The notes: generated from the sequence alone by a model not told the origin. Positions 10,501 to 21,036 are shown, numbered from the stretch's first letter. The stretch is DNA of 25,665 nucleotides from Hepatocystis sp. ex Piliocolobus tephrosceles (GCA_902459845.2 CABPSV020000156.1:1-25665); one strand, 5' to 3'. Numbers and translations are program-made.

Positions 10501-13500
10501 GAAAATTTTACATTAATATTATATGCTTTAAAAAATGTATCTTATTTGAATGTGTATAATTTATATGTTTTTAATTTAATAGCATATATCCTTGAACAAG
10601 TTAAAAAAAAATACAAACTGTTATCTGGGGAAGATTGTATAAATATAATGCTTATAGTTAATGATTTGAGTAAGTATGCTCAAAATGGCTACTTGAATTT
10701 TACATATTTGGCAAGTAATAGCAATATTATTGAGGATCCTAGGAGCACTGAGGGTAGTATTATTTACAATTCAACGGATGGTCTAAATCCTAACCAACTC
10801 GATTCTACATTACATACAGAAGAAACAGCAACGACAGCAACGGAAGCAACAGCAAAAACTACTATCGCAGAAAAAGAAAAGAAGAAAAAAAATGCAATAA
10901 AAAAGTACATTAACATATTTGACGATAATGTCGAATTGAATACGTTAAACATGAGTAATTATAGTAGTAATAATAATGACGAACGTAGAAATATAATATC
11001 AAATAAGGAAGTAATAAATCGAGATGTAAAAGATATAGGATATGGTACAGGAAATAATTCAACGTATAACCTATCTGATAATCTAACAGATGAAGAGGAT
11101 GAAATTTATTTACCTCATATACATGACTTATTATACGAACAAATAAAAATACGTCTAAACAATTATTGGCATTTAAACATTAAAGATGTAAATAATTTAA
11201 TACTTATTATGAAAAATTGTAATATGTTTGATGATGTAGTAATAAATATGATTCTTCGACAAATTATACCTATCTTATTAAAATGCTCAAGTATCGAATT
11301 TTTAATTTTTTTAAGTAATATATCATCAAATAGTAAATTAAAATTTTTAACATTAACACATATGGCTCGAAGACCTAAATTGATTAGTGTTTTTAAAAAT
11401 AAAATTAATTCTATTACAAGTAGTATATTAAATAACTTTGAGGAGGTTGTTGATTGTGAAGAAAACATACAGCTACATACCACTGCCGTTACTGGTAGTG
11501 CTGCCGTTACTGGTAGTGCTACTGCTGAGGGAGAAAGCGCAAAAGATACACTACTTAATAAAATACAACACAAACATAAAGAAATAATTTACAAACAAAG
11601 TGAAAATAATGAAATTATAAATATGAGTAACAATTCAGTAGGTTATAACAACGTATATAAAAAAATAAATAAAATAGACTTAAATAGTTGTATAGCATTA
11701 TGTTATGCTTGTTTTAATATAAATTATGAAGACGATAACATTTTGAAATTATATGATGTAATTGAACATATGATAGTTGAAGAAAAAAAAGGAATAAATT
11801 CTTTTATGTTAATAAACTTTTTATATATACTAATTTTAACCAATAATAAAATAAGTTTAGTTAATAAATTAGTTGAACAGTATATGCATCATAGGTATGC
11901 TGTGGATATAGAAGAAAGATACCAAAAATCAAACATAACAAAACATAATAAAGAACATAAAAATTCTTTTCCAACATATACAACATCTGAGTTAAATTTC
12001 AACTTATTGTATGAAGAAACTGATAAAATGTTGAATTATTCCCCTTTAGAAGGCGATGAAGATATGTCTTTAATACTTTTAAAGTTGTTATACATAAATA
12101 TATTATTAAATAAATATAATTATATGTACCATATATTGAGTGAAATATGTAAATATACCGACTATTATTATAATAACGAATTTATAGGAATAGCGAAACA
12201 AGTTTGTTATCATATTTATAATTTTACAAATTTATTTGAAAAATATAAAAGTATGGAATATACATGGAACAGAATTACAAAGGATATATATATTAATGAT
12301 CAACATATGTATTTGGATTTGGGTTTTGAAAAAACAATGGTCAACCTTTTAAGTAATCAAGAAAATAATGATAAGGATAATGATAGTAATAATAATAATA
12401 ATATTATAATTAATTTATTACAAAATAATAAAAAAATAAGTAAAACATTTGATAATAATTTATATATTTCTAAATTCTTTTATAATGTACTTACATATAA
12501 TACGACTGACTTACATAATAATAATAATACAAGTGTTAATTTTATGAGTTCAAATAAAGACAAAAAAAAACTAAAAATCTATCACTTTGATCATGTTATA
12601 CAGGACATCTTGAATTTCGTAAGTTTAGTTTGAGCACTATTATGTAGTGTATACATGTATATAATTATATTTTTATATACCCGCTTGTATTTGCATTTTT
12701 TTGTCTGCATTTTTTTGTCCTCATTTTTTGTCTGCATTTTTTTATTTACATTTTTTTTTTTTTGTTTTTTTAGTTAAACGTACAATATAGAGGATCATAT
12801 ATCCATGAGAATATATACAAAATTTGTTGTTCCTTTCCTTATGAACGCCATTTAATAGACCTTATATCTTACGAGGTAGTTCTTATATATATACATATAC
12901 ATATACATATATATATATATTTATTTATTTATATATAATTATGCAAATTTTACATAAATATGTAAAAAAAAAATTTTCCCGTCCATTTTCATCGAACAAA
13001 ATAATACCATTATGTTGCAATCGAATGATTTTTACTTTCATTACTACTTTTATTACTACTATTATTAGTATTTTTATTTTTACCAGCTTATGTAAAATAA
13101 TACGATCTGATTAATATATTTTTTTTTTTTTTTTTCTATTTTTTAGGACGTTTTATATCCTTCACATAGACCACTATTGTCGTCTGACCTGAGACAAAAA
13201 CATCTCGCATTGAAAGGTAAAAAAAAAAAAAAAAAAAAAAACACTCTCACTGTGAGTGTTAATAAACATATATACATACACGCATGTTTATAATATGTGT
13301 CAACATTTTGGTACATAAATAATTTGTTTATTCATTTTAATGCTCTTTATATATGTTCAACATGTACAACATACACAAGCTATATTAAAATTTACATGGC
13401 TAAATAAATTACAAGCTTGTAACATTTATGTAAAACATTTTTATTATAACTTATTTTTATTTCATTTTATTATAACTTATTTTTATTTCATTTTATTATA

Positions 13501-13794
13501 ACTTATTTTTATTTCATTTTATTATAACTTATTTTTATTTCATTTTATTATAACTTATTTTTATTTTATTTTATTTCATTTTATTTCATTTTATTTTTTT
13601 TTTATAATATAGGGTATACAGTTCATTCATTGAACTTTCGAGATATATACAACAGTATAAAAGATAAAAATATTATTTGCTATATTTTTAATATTGCTAA
13701 AAAAATAAAAAAAGATTTAAAGGATATACCAAATAATGAAGAACAAATAGAAGAACAGAAGTTTTGGGAAAACATCAAATTTGCTAGCATTTAA
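7540..13794 (+). CDS. RAP-domain-type protein, probable organellar RNA-binding factor, four exons
   Basis: Proposed exons are 7540-12618, 12774-12875, 13147-13216 and 13613-13794, joined at GTAAGT, GTAGTT and GTAAAA donors and TAG acceptors, all in frame; the product is about 1810 residues. Without splicing, exon 1 runs into a stop at 12631. The N-terminus (MKSIVIIKARG, then SNLSKRFHSS) is basic and Ser/Arg-rich, like a mitochondrial presequence. Residues about 60-625 are charged low complexity with two tandem repeats. Residues about 626-1045 are a series of helical repeats with motifs such as NILWSFSSI and IILWSYTYA, typical of OPR/RAP-type helical repeats in apicomplexan RAP proteins. More helical segments follow, separated by low-complexity linkers. 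The spliced C-terminus (RHLIDLISYEDVLYPSHRPL, then LRQKHLALKGYTVHSLNFRD) resembles a RAP domain: a hydrophobic strand, then K-x-x-L-x-x-x-G-Y with a following strand. Known RAP proteins of Plasmodium and Toxoplasma bind organellar RNA, notably mitochondrial rRNA fragments. The family call is moderately firm; the RNA target is unknown. Confidence 0.75.
8872..9066 (+). repeat. 15-bp coding repeat, 13 copies (QNLNE/QNLNK)
   Basis: Thirteen perfect-length 15-base units encode QNLNE or QNLNK, about residues 445-509 of the RAP-type protein. E and K variants alternate in blocks, suggesting expansion and gene-conversion-like shuffling. The opposite strand is open in two other frames for the same reason; those frames are shadows. 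Confidence 0.95.
9118..9222 (+). repeat. 21-bp coding repeat, 5 copies (DETSQKR)
   Basis: Four DETSQKR units and one NETSQKK unit, about residues 527-561 of the RAP-type protein, follow shortly after the QNLN array. The copies are almost identical at nucleotide level, which implies recent expansion. Confidence 0.95.
13443..13572 (+). repeat. 26-bp tandem repeat inside the last RAP-gene intron, 5 copies
   Basis: Five units of ATTATAACTT plus ATTTTTATTTCATTTT start at 13443, 13469, 13495, 13521 and 13547, followed by TTTTATTTCA half-units up to the acceptor at 13612. The array forms the pyrimidine-rich 3' part of intron 3 (13217-13612). Confidence 0.9.
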
Positions 13795-13796
13795 GA

Positions 13797-13831
<35 letters not shown>

Positions 13832-14682
13832 ACATCTCCTTATACACATTACTAAATAAATAAGTTGTTATAAATACGTATAAGCCTATGTATATATGTA
13901 TATACATACACACAATCAGGTTCCTTATATTTTAACAAATTTACCACTAGCTTTGAATTAAAAATGTAACATTTTTTTTTTTTTTTCATCTAAAGTTTTT
14001 TCTCATTACATTTATTATTTGTTTACTAACTAGTTTACCAAGTTGTTTACCATTTTGTCTATCAATTTTATTTTTTTTTTTAATATTTCTTTTAAAAAAA
14101 CATATTTTCTTTTTAAAAAAAAAAATAAAATAAAAAAAGCTTTAAAAATAACTTATAAAGGTTTTACAAAGCGCATATTGTGAAAATATTTAAGCTTTTA
14201 TTTAAGTGATATTTAACACCATTTAAAGATTAAAGAAAAAAAAAATCTAGCGTAACAATTTTCAATTTTATTTTATTAAATTTATTGACACCAATAATGG
14301 GTAATAAAACGCAATGTAACACGTATGTATATATATATATGCATTTAAAAAAAAAAAAAAAAATAGCTGTTGAAAAAACAAATTAATATATTTATATAGG
14401 CTTTTTTTTATTTATATATTTATTTTTTTTTTCCTGCTGCTTCCATGAGCACCTGTACTTATTTTTTTTTTATAATTACATAGCTCTTATTTTATTCTGT
14501 ACGATCAATCCTAAAATCACTGTTTTTTATAGAGTCATAAAATACATATATACATATATATGTATACATTTATTCTATACTATTACCAAATATAGAAATA
14601 AACTTGTAAGGGTAAAAACACAATACGCTTTTCGTGTATATCTTTGAAATGTATATGTATGACATGTATGAGTAGTGCAGTG

Positions 14683-14717
<35 letters not shown>

Positions 14718-15090
14718 AAAAAAAAAATATGTATACATATATATATATATAAACAAAAATTATGGAGATATCATAATTTAATAAAATCAATGAGATAGCC
14801 AATGTCTGTATGTTTGTTGTGACTATAAATATTTTTTTTTTGTTTATTTATTTAGAAAAAACAAAAATAAAATAAAAATCAAAATAAAAACTGCTTTAAT
14901 TTAAAAACACTATCATAGGAAGTTTTTATGTTTACAAAAACATAATTTTAAAAATACGACTCTGTTAAAAAAAAAAAAAAAAAAAAAATAGTACAAATAG
15001 CACAAATAGTACAAATGTTAATATGTGTTTACCGTAACATAAGCTATTTATATATATAATTGTAAAACGGGTAGTTATTTTTGTAAGAGT

Positions 15091-15121
<31 letters not shown>

Positions 15122-15569
15122 CTGCATATGTTATATTTCTATATTTTTAAAAAGTAACTCTTTTATAAAAAAAACAATTAAATTGTAAGAAAAAAAAGAT
15201 GTACATATATATAACATAAATAAATATAAATATTTGTATATATATAATACGTAATAATATTAACATATGAGTCTTTAAACATATAAATATGTAAATACAT
15301 ACTTGTCATTTTTATTTGTGCTTTTTTTAATTTTTGTAAATTTTATCTCGTACATATATTTATTTAATCATTTATTTATTTAATCATTTATTTATATTTA
15401 AATTTGTATATTTTTTTGTACTACCTATCCCTATATACACGAGCTTCTTATTTTCTTAAAAATTGAATAATAAGAAAAATTGAAATTGATATGATCAAAC
15501 ATTTCATTTGTGTTAAAAGATACATAAAATTAGTTAATTAAAAAAAAAAAATAATAATAATAATAAAAA
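13795..15569. other. Intergenic region, about 1.8 kb, between the RAP-type gene and NAC alpha
   Basis: Most of this is A/T homopolymer (A near 13800-13829 and 14684-14715, T near 15092-15120) and simple AT-rich sequence. One patch at about 14431-14530 is more complex (for example GCTGCTTCCATGAGCACCTG) and is unexplained by a gene. The 200 bases before 15570 should hold the NAC alpha 5' UTR. No credible reading frame is present on either strand. Confidence 0.65.
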
Positions 15570-16311
15570 ATGGAAGACAAAAAAACATATACAAAAGATG
15601 AACTTTCATCTGGTTCTTCTTGTGAAGATAATGAGGAAAATAAAAATATTTTAAATTCTAGTAATAGAACAAAAATAAATAAAGGTGAAAAAAGAGCAAG
15701 AAAGTTGCTTGTAAAATTAGGGTTAAAACCAGTAAACGATGTACGTAATGTTATTATAAAAAAATCACAAAAAATGGCATTTACTGTTGCAAACGTTGAT
15801 GTATATAAAATAGAAGGAACAGACTCATATGTAATATTTGGAGATGCTCAAACAGAGGACATACCCAACCCATTAAACAGTAAGTTTTTTTTTTCTTTTT
15901 TTTTTTCTCACTTTTATTTTTACACCCTAAATATACATGTACATATGTACAAGTATGTGAGCAAGTGAAGAAACGCATATACATACCTAATATTTGAAAA
16001 TATAAAACTTATGTATGTATGTATGTATGTATGTATGTATGTATACATAAACATATGCGCTACTTTTACCTTTTCATTTATAGACATAGCAGAAAAAAAA
16101 CCTAAAGATGTGGAAACACCTACCAAAGCAACTAAAAAAGTTGATAAGATTGAGAAAGTTAAAAAAAATAAAAAAGCAACTGAACCTGAAGAAGCAGAAG
16201 TAGTAGATGAAGGTACTTATACATGTGTTTTAGTTTGTCCATCTACATGTCTGCCCCTTTATATATCCGTTTTCTAATGTGTTTTTAATATATATTTTTA
16301 TTTAGGTTTAC

Positions 16312-16349
<38 letters not shown>

Positions 16350-16561
16350 TTATGAGTACATGTAAACACAAGTATATATTCTTTATTTTTATTAACATTT
16401 TTATTCATTTATTTTTTTTAATTACAGAACTTGATGAGGCAGCAATGAATGACGTCAAATTAATAATGTCACAAACACAATGTACAAAGGAGAAGGCAAT
16501 AGCTACATTAAAAAAAAACAATTACGATTTAGTTCAGTCTATTATGGAATTGTGTGGTTAA
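15570..16561 (+). CDS. NACA: Nascent polypeptide-associated complex subunit alpha, three exons
   Basis: Exons are 15570-15879, 16084-16212 and 16428-16561, with donors GTAAGT and GTACTT and acceptors TAG and CAG. The spliced product is 190 residues, a normal NAC alpha size. NAC alpha pairs with NAC beta at the ribosome exit tunnel, shields nascent chains and controls access of SRP. Exon 1 has an acidic N-terminal tail, then the NAC domain (about residues 37-100) with the basic ribosome-facing segment GEKRARKLLVKLGLKPV, then the VIIKKSQKMAFTV and DSYVIFGDAQ strands. Exon 2 is a Lys/Glu-rich linker. Exon 3 is the C-terminal UBA-like domain (about 148-190: DVKLIMSQTQCTKEKAIATL, then YDLVQSIMEL). 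The exon boundaries therefore match the domain boundaries. The start is the first ATG, in an A-rich context. Intron 1 contains a (GTAT)n microsatellite at about 16011-16044. The gene faces SRP68 tail to tail. Confidence 0.95.
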
Positions 16562-16745
16562 ACAATTTTTTTATTTTAAGTAAAACTGTTATTCATATAT
16601 AACTGTAGCTGCTATTTTTTTTCTACACAACTAAATGTATTTTTTTTTATATACACAGTGTGTATACTTATTAATTGCCAGTGCTATAATAACAGTAGAA
16701 AAAAAAAAAAAAAAAAAAAAAAAAAAACGCACGCCACTGTTATAC

Positions 16746-16776
<31 letters not shown>

Positions 16777-17303
16777 CGTATGTATGTCACAGAGTTACAT
16801 GTGATTCGCCCATATTCACATTTACTACCTTTTTATTAACATTTTGAAACTTTAAAAAACACCACAAAATTTTTCCTTATAACACTCTGTACATAAAAAA
16901 AAAATAATTAAATAAAATTGCACATTATAAAAAAAAAGTAAAGGCTTTGAAAAAAAGCAAAGGCTTTGAAAAAAAGCAAAGGCTTTGAAAAAAAGCAAAG
17001 GCTTTGAAAAAAAGTAAAGGCTCTGAAAAAAAGTAAAGGCTTTAAAAAAAATACTACCTTATTCATTTTTATCAGAAAAGCTCATATATATATATATATA
17101 TATATTTTAATCTCGTTAGGTTAACTCATGTTTACACTTTAAAATGGTAAAAAAAAAAAATTAAAATAAAAAAGGGTATGGGGTTGAGGGAAACAAAAAA
17201 AATAAATACGTGAATAGTTAAGTACGTGGATAATTAAATACAAATAAATATAATAGTAATAAAATTGATTTAACTTATATTTATATGCTGTTACACAAGT
17301 AAC

Positions 17304-17355
<52 letters not shown>

Positions 17356-17590
17356 CAAAAATTTATAATAAAGTAAAAGTGTATGGCTAAAAAAAAAAAA
17401 AGAAAAATGAAAAAAAAATGTGTTCATATGTTTATGCATATATATATATATATATATATATATACATTACTCAAATAAATAATGTATATAACAAAAAAGA
17501 ATAAGTTATTCAAATGTTATTATTTCTCCTCAGTTGTATTGCTATTTTATTATTTTTTTTTTTTTTTTTTTTTTTTTATATATATTTTTT
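16562..17590. other. Convergent intergenic region between NAC alpha and SRP68
   Basis: This holds the two 3' UTRs, a 19-bp tandem repeat (listed separately), (AT)n tracts (about 16752-16775 and 17438-17463) and the longest A run of the window (about 17306-17351, 46 A). Apparent short frames consist of Lys or Phe homopolymers and are not genes. Confidence 0.7.
16938..17051. repeat. 19-bp tandem repeat, 6 copies (GTAAAGGCTTTGAAAAAAA)
   Basis: Units start at 16938, 16957, 16976, 16995, 17014 and 17033, with a C/T variant at the second base and two other changes. AAAGGCTTT within the unit is a near-palindrome. The array lies between the converging 3' ends of NAC alpha and SRP68. Confidence 0.9.
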
Positions 17591-20155
17591 TTATTTCCAA
17601 AAAGAACGTAACAATCCTCTTATTCCAGTCGTTTCCTTCTTTTCTTTTGGACTTTCTAGCTTAATCAATTCTTCCTCTTTACACAATTTAACCATATCAA
17701 TATGCAAAGGATTAAATGATATTTTATTCATTTTATAATTAAAAAGTGAGTTATCAACAGAAAATAGATTTTTATCTATATTTGTTTGTGATTTATTTTT
17801 GATTTGTAATGCATAAATTGCTAAATGTCTTAAATAATATTTTTCATTAATAAGTAAAACTAAATCTTGTAATCTATTAAATAAAATGGCTATTCTTAAC
17901 AATGCAGGATTGTGTATATCTTTAATATTGTTGTTTTTAACATATACATAATTTCTTATTTTGATTTGATCAAATAATACATAGGCTTCAGCTTGTTTTT
18001 GAATTAATGTATAATAACAAGCTAGAGATAAACATTTTGCATTTTTAATAATTAATAATATATTAATAAAAACATCATTGTGTTCAATATTTTTTAATTC
18101 ATCAATGTTTTGTATTAACATATCACTATACCTTAATACTGAATGTAGTAGAGGCATAGAATCTATTATATCATGTGTTGTTTTTTTATTTATAAATGTA
18201 TAATTGTTTTTTGAATCAATAGTTGTATATGTGTTATATAAATTTTTCATTAAAATTAATAGCGTTCTTTCTATATCTATAAATAACTTTTGAGCATGAA
18301 AATATTGTTCTAACATGCACCACATTTTATCAATTAATTTATCACTTGTTGTAGAAGATGTATTTCTAAGATCCATAGTGTTAGTTGTTGTTGATGTAGC
18401 TGTTGATGTAGCTGTTGGTGTAGCTGTTGGTGTAGCTGTTGGTGTAGCTGTAGCTGTACCAGTTGTAGGAGTAATACGTGTTTTTGTGCTTTTATTTGTA
18501 TTTTTAATTATTTCCTCATGTATAACTGATAAACATTCTAAATATTTCGATATAATATTACCATATGTATTAACTAAATAACTAACTTCATATTGATCCA
18601 AAAAATTAAATAAAATAAATTCTTTATTTTTGGCAATAACTTTCAAATCAACAGTTATATTTAACTTATAAATTATTTCATTAACAATATTAGATTTTAT
18701 ATTATCCATTATATTTTTTATTTTTAATAAACTAATAATATTATTACTATGTTCATAATCTTTTAAAATAAATTTTATATTTTTCAAAATAATAGTTGTT
18801 CGATCACCTTCAACTGAGTGTATTTGTAATTGATAATATAGTACATTAGTAACATCAGTGTCATTATGTGTACATTCAATTATGCTTTCATTAATGTATT
18901 TATTAAAATCACCATCTTCTAATTTCTCATATGTAATCATACCGCTATTGTTACTATTGATGGATTTATTTTTTTTTATATTATAAACACAAATACGTTC
19001 ATACGAATTAACGATAGATAAAAAATATTCAAACATATCATTGATTCTTTTTTCTTCTTCAATGATAATGTTACTTTTATTCATTAAATTATTTTCTATG
19101 TTGTTTGTGATATTGTTCGAAATATGACCGTTAGTACTGTTGGTATTTAAATCAGATGTATTGATTGTGTCATATGAATATATAGGACCATTCGCATTAC
19201 CAATGTTGTTATTAATAAATTGATTATTCTTATTGGTAATATTACTTTTAATAGAAATATCAGTATTTCTTTTTTTCTGATTATTTGATTGTGTTTTTAT
19301 ATTTTCTTTTTTTTCAGTGTCAATAATATCACTTAATGTAATTCTTTTTATTAATTTCATTAACATTATAAATTCATTAATTTTTAATAAACATTCTTCA
19401 TATTTTTTATTTTCTAAAAAATATGATATTTCTATATATGCATTATAACATTTAATTTGTAACTCTGTTAATTTATCAACTTTATTGTTTGTTTCTTTAT
19501 TTAAAAAATGTAACCTTTCTAAAGCTCTTTTTAATCTTCTTAAATAACAATATTTTGATCTATAAGGTATTTTTAAATTGTTTACTTCCGTTTTTATTTG
19601 TAAATATCTACACATACATACTTCTATATCTAATAATAATAATTCTATATATTTGTCATTAACTACCTCAGGTTCATATATTTTTGAAATATATTTGTTA
19701 CTAGCTTTTTTTACTTTATATAAAAGTTTATTTTTTAACTTATTTCTTTTTTTATTTGCATGTAATAAAAATCGAGTTGTTTCATCACCAATTAACCCAT
19801 ATCTTTTATAAATTATATTTAAGTAAGAAAAAATATTAAATGTTGTTTTTGTTTGTTCAATGTCACTCTCTTTTTCTTTATTTGGTATTTCATGGTCTAT
19901 CATCTTCTTATTCGGTTCAGTCGTTTCTCCGTTTAGGTCCAATGTTACTCCATTAAGGCCACCTGTCATTTCATTTGAATTAACAATGGCTTCCTTACCA
20001 TCCGTAGCGTGTACATGCTCTTCATCCATTTTTTCCATTTTTTCCATTTTTTCTATTTTTTCTATTTTTTCCATTTTTTCCATTTTTTCTATTTTTTCAA
20101 TTTTTTCCATTTTTTCCATTTTTTCTATTTTTTCAATTTTTTCCATTTTTTCCAT
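17591..20155 (-). CDS. SRP68: Signal recognition particle subunit SRP68
   Basis: This single-exon protein of 854 residues is larger than the human protein of about 630. SRP68 binds 7SL RNA and forms a heterodimer with SRP72 in the SRP that delivers ribosomes to the ER. The RNA-binding region is about residues 105-265: YLNIIYKRYGLIGDETTRF, a Lys/Arg-rich helix (ANKKRNKLKNKLLYKVKKAS), ELLLLDIEVCMCRYLQIKTE, and the basic YRSKYCYLRRLKRALERLHF. This succession matches the SRP68 family (YRRYC-rich helix, LLxxAExxWxxAMxLK, RxHLxxRLRKA). The C-terminal half is helical with QAEAYVLFDQIKIR, and the C-terminus carries the short basic end expected for SRP72 contact. The insertions are parasite-specific: a [M/I]EK repeat at residues 1-42, an Asn-rich segment (about 300-370) and a Thr-Ala-Pro repeat (about 562-588). 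An in-frame TGA lies just upstream of the first ATG at 20155, so the frame cannot extend further, although translation might begin at a later Met in the repeat. Confidence 0.9.
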   Translation of the reverse strand: MEKMEKIEKIEKMEKMEKIEKIEKMEKMEKIEKIEKMEKMEKMDEEHVHATDGKEAIVNSNEMTGGLNGVTLDLNGETTEPNKKMIDHEIPNKEKESDIEQTKTTFNIFSYLNIIYKRYGLIGDETTRFLLHANKKRNKLKNKLLYKVKKASNKYISKIYEPEVVNDKYIELLLLDIEVCMCRYLQIKTEVNNLKIPYRSKYCYLRRLKRALERLHFLNKETNNKVDKLTELQIKCYNAYIEISYFLENKKYEECLLKINEFIMLMKLIKRITLSDIIDTEKKENIKTQSNNQKKRNTDISIKSNITNKNNQFINNNIGNANGPIYSYDTINTSDLNTNSTNGHISNNITNNIENNLMNKSNIIIEEEKRINDMFEYFLSIVNSYERICVYNIKKNKSINSNNSGMITYEKLEDGDFNKYINESIIECTHNDTDVTNVLYYQLQIHSVEGDRTTIILKNIKFILKDYEHSNNIISLLKIKNIMDNIKSNIVNEIIYKLNITVDLKVIAKNKEFILFNFLDQYEVSYLVNTYGNIISKYLECLSVIHEEIIKNTNKSTKTRITPTTGTATATPTATPTATPTATSTATSTTTNTMDLRNTSSTTSDKLIDKMWCMLEQYFHAQKLFIDIERTLLILMKNLYNTYTTIDSKNNYTFINKKTTHDIIDSMPLLHSVLRYSDMLIQNIDELKNIEHNDVFINILLIIKNAKCLSLACYYTLIQKQAEAYVLFDQIKIRNYVYVKNNNIKDIHNPALLRIAILFNRLQDLVLLINEKYYLRHLAIYALQIKNKSQTNIDKNLFSVDNSLFNYKMNKISFNPLHIDMVKLCKEEELIKLESPKEKKETTGIRGLLRSFWK
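18396..18462 (-). repeat. Thr-Ala-Pro coding repeat in SRP68
   Basis: Direct 12-bp repeats (plus strand GTAGCTGTTGGT) encode TATPTATP-type units, then TATS and TTTN variants, at about residues 562-588 of SRP68. The block is richer in G+C than its surroundings and lies in a non-conserved loop between helical regions. Confidence 0.85.
20030..20155 (-). repeat. 9-bp coding repeat at the SRP68 N-terminus, 14 units ([M/I]EK)
   Basis: Fourteen tripeptide units MEK or IEK make up the first 42 residues of SRP68, arranged mostly as a 36-base higher-order block MEK-MEK-IEK-IEK repeated about three times. The next unit is MDE. Eight of the fourteen units carry a Met, so the initiating Met is uncertain. 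Confidence 0.93.
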
Positions 20156-20400
20156 TTTTTCTATTTTATATTTAACTCAAAATGTAAATGCTTACATACA
20201 AACTTATATATGTATTTATATATGTGCCTATACCAAACAACGCGTCGAATTACCAATTATCAAACTGCGTACATATACACTTTATATAAAATTTTATAAA
20301 AAAAATAAACAAATGCGGATATAACTACAATAATGTTTATATATGTTAGGATGGATTAACAAAAATCATGTTTTTTTTTTTTTTTTTTTTTTTTAAAGTA

Positions 20401-20480
20401 AATAAAATTTTCAGAAATTAGTTAAAATTTTCAGAAATTAGTTAAAATTTTCAGAAATTAGTTAAAATTTTCAGAAATTA
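20401..20480. repeat. 20-bp tandem repeat, 4 copies
   Basis: Four units of GTTAAAATTTTCAGAAATTA (the first begins AATAAAATTT) lie end to end, about 0.25 kb upstream of the SRP68 start. The unit contains the self-complementary AAAATTTT. Confidence 0.92.
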
Positions 20481-21036
20481 GTTGTAACGCCTTTTTTGTT
20501 TCCTTTTTTTTATAAACGTATATGAATTTGGTGTTTTTTTACTTTTAAAAAAAACGAAAAAAAAAAAAAAAAAGAAAAAAAAAAAATATGTCAAAATGAA
20601 ATTTCTTAAGTTTTCAAAAATAATATAGGACGAACCTTAATGTAATTTTGTAAGTATTTTTTATTGTCAGTATTTTTTTTTTGTCATTATTTTTTTTATT
20701 GTCAGTATTTTTTTTTTTTTGTCAATTTTTTTGTTTGTCAATATTTTTATTTGTCAATTTTTATTTGTCAATTTTTTTTTTTCATTTTTTTTTTTTCTCA
20801 TTTTTTTTTCTTTTTAGTGCGTTTTTTTTTTTTACTAATACAATTATAAACAATTGCATGTTTATATATATATATATATATATATATACGTATGAGGAAA
20901 TATAAAAATGGTGATGCGGTGTGAAAGTATAAATAAAAAAAATAAAATAAAAAAATAATATATATGTATATATGCTGAAGCTTGTAACAATGTAGCATCA
21001 CAAAATGTTATAATTATATTCCCAATTTATTTATAG

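Noticed and set aside
16635..16847. Plus-strand frame after NAC alpha
   Set aside because: Passes through an A run and (AT)n; Lys and Ile/Tyr homopolymer content with no family resemblance.
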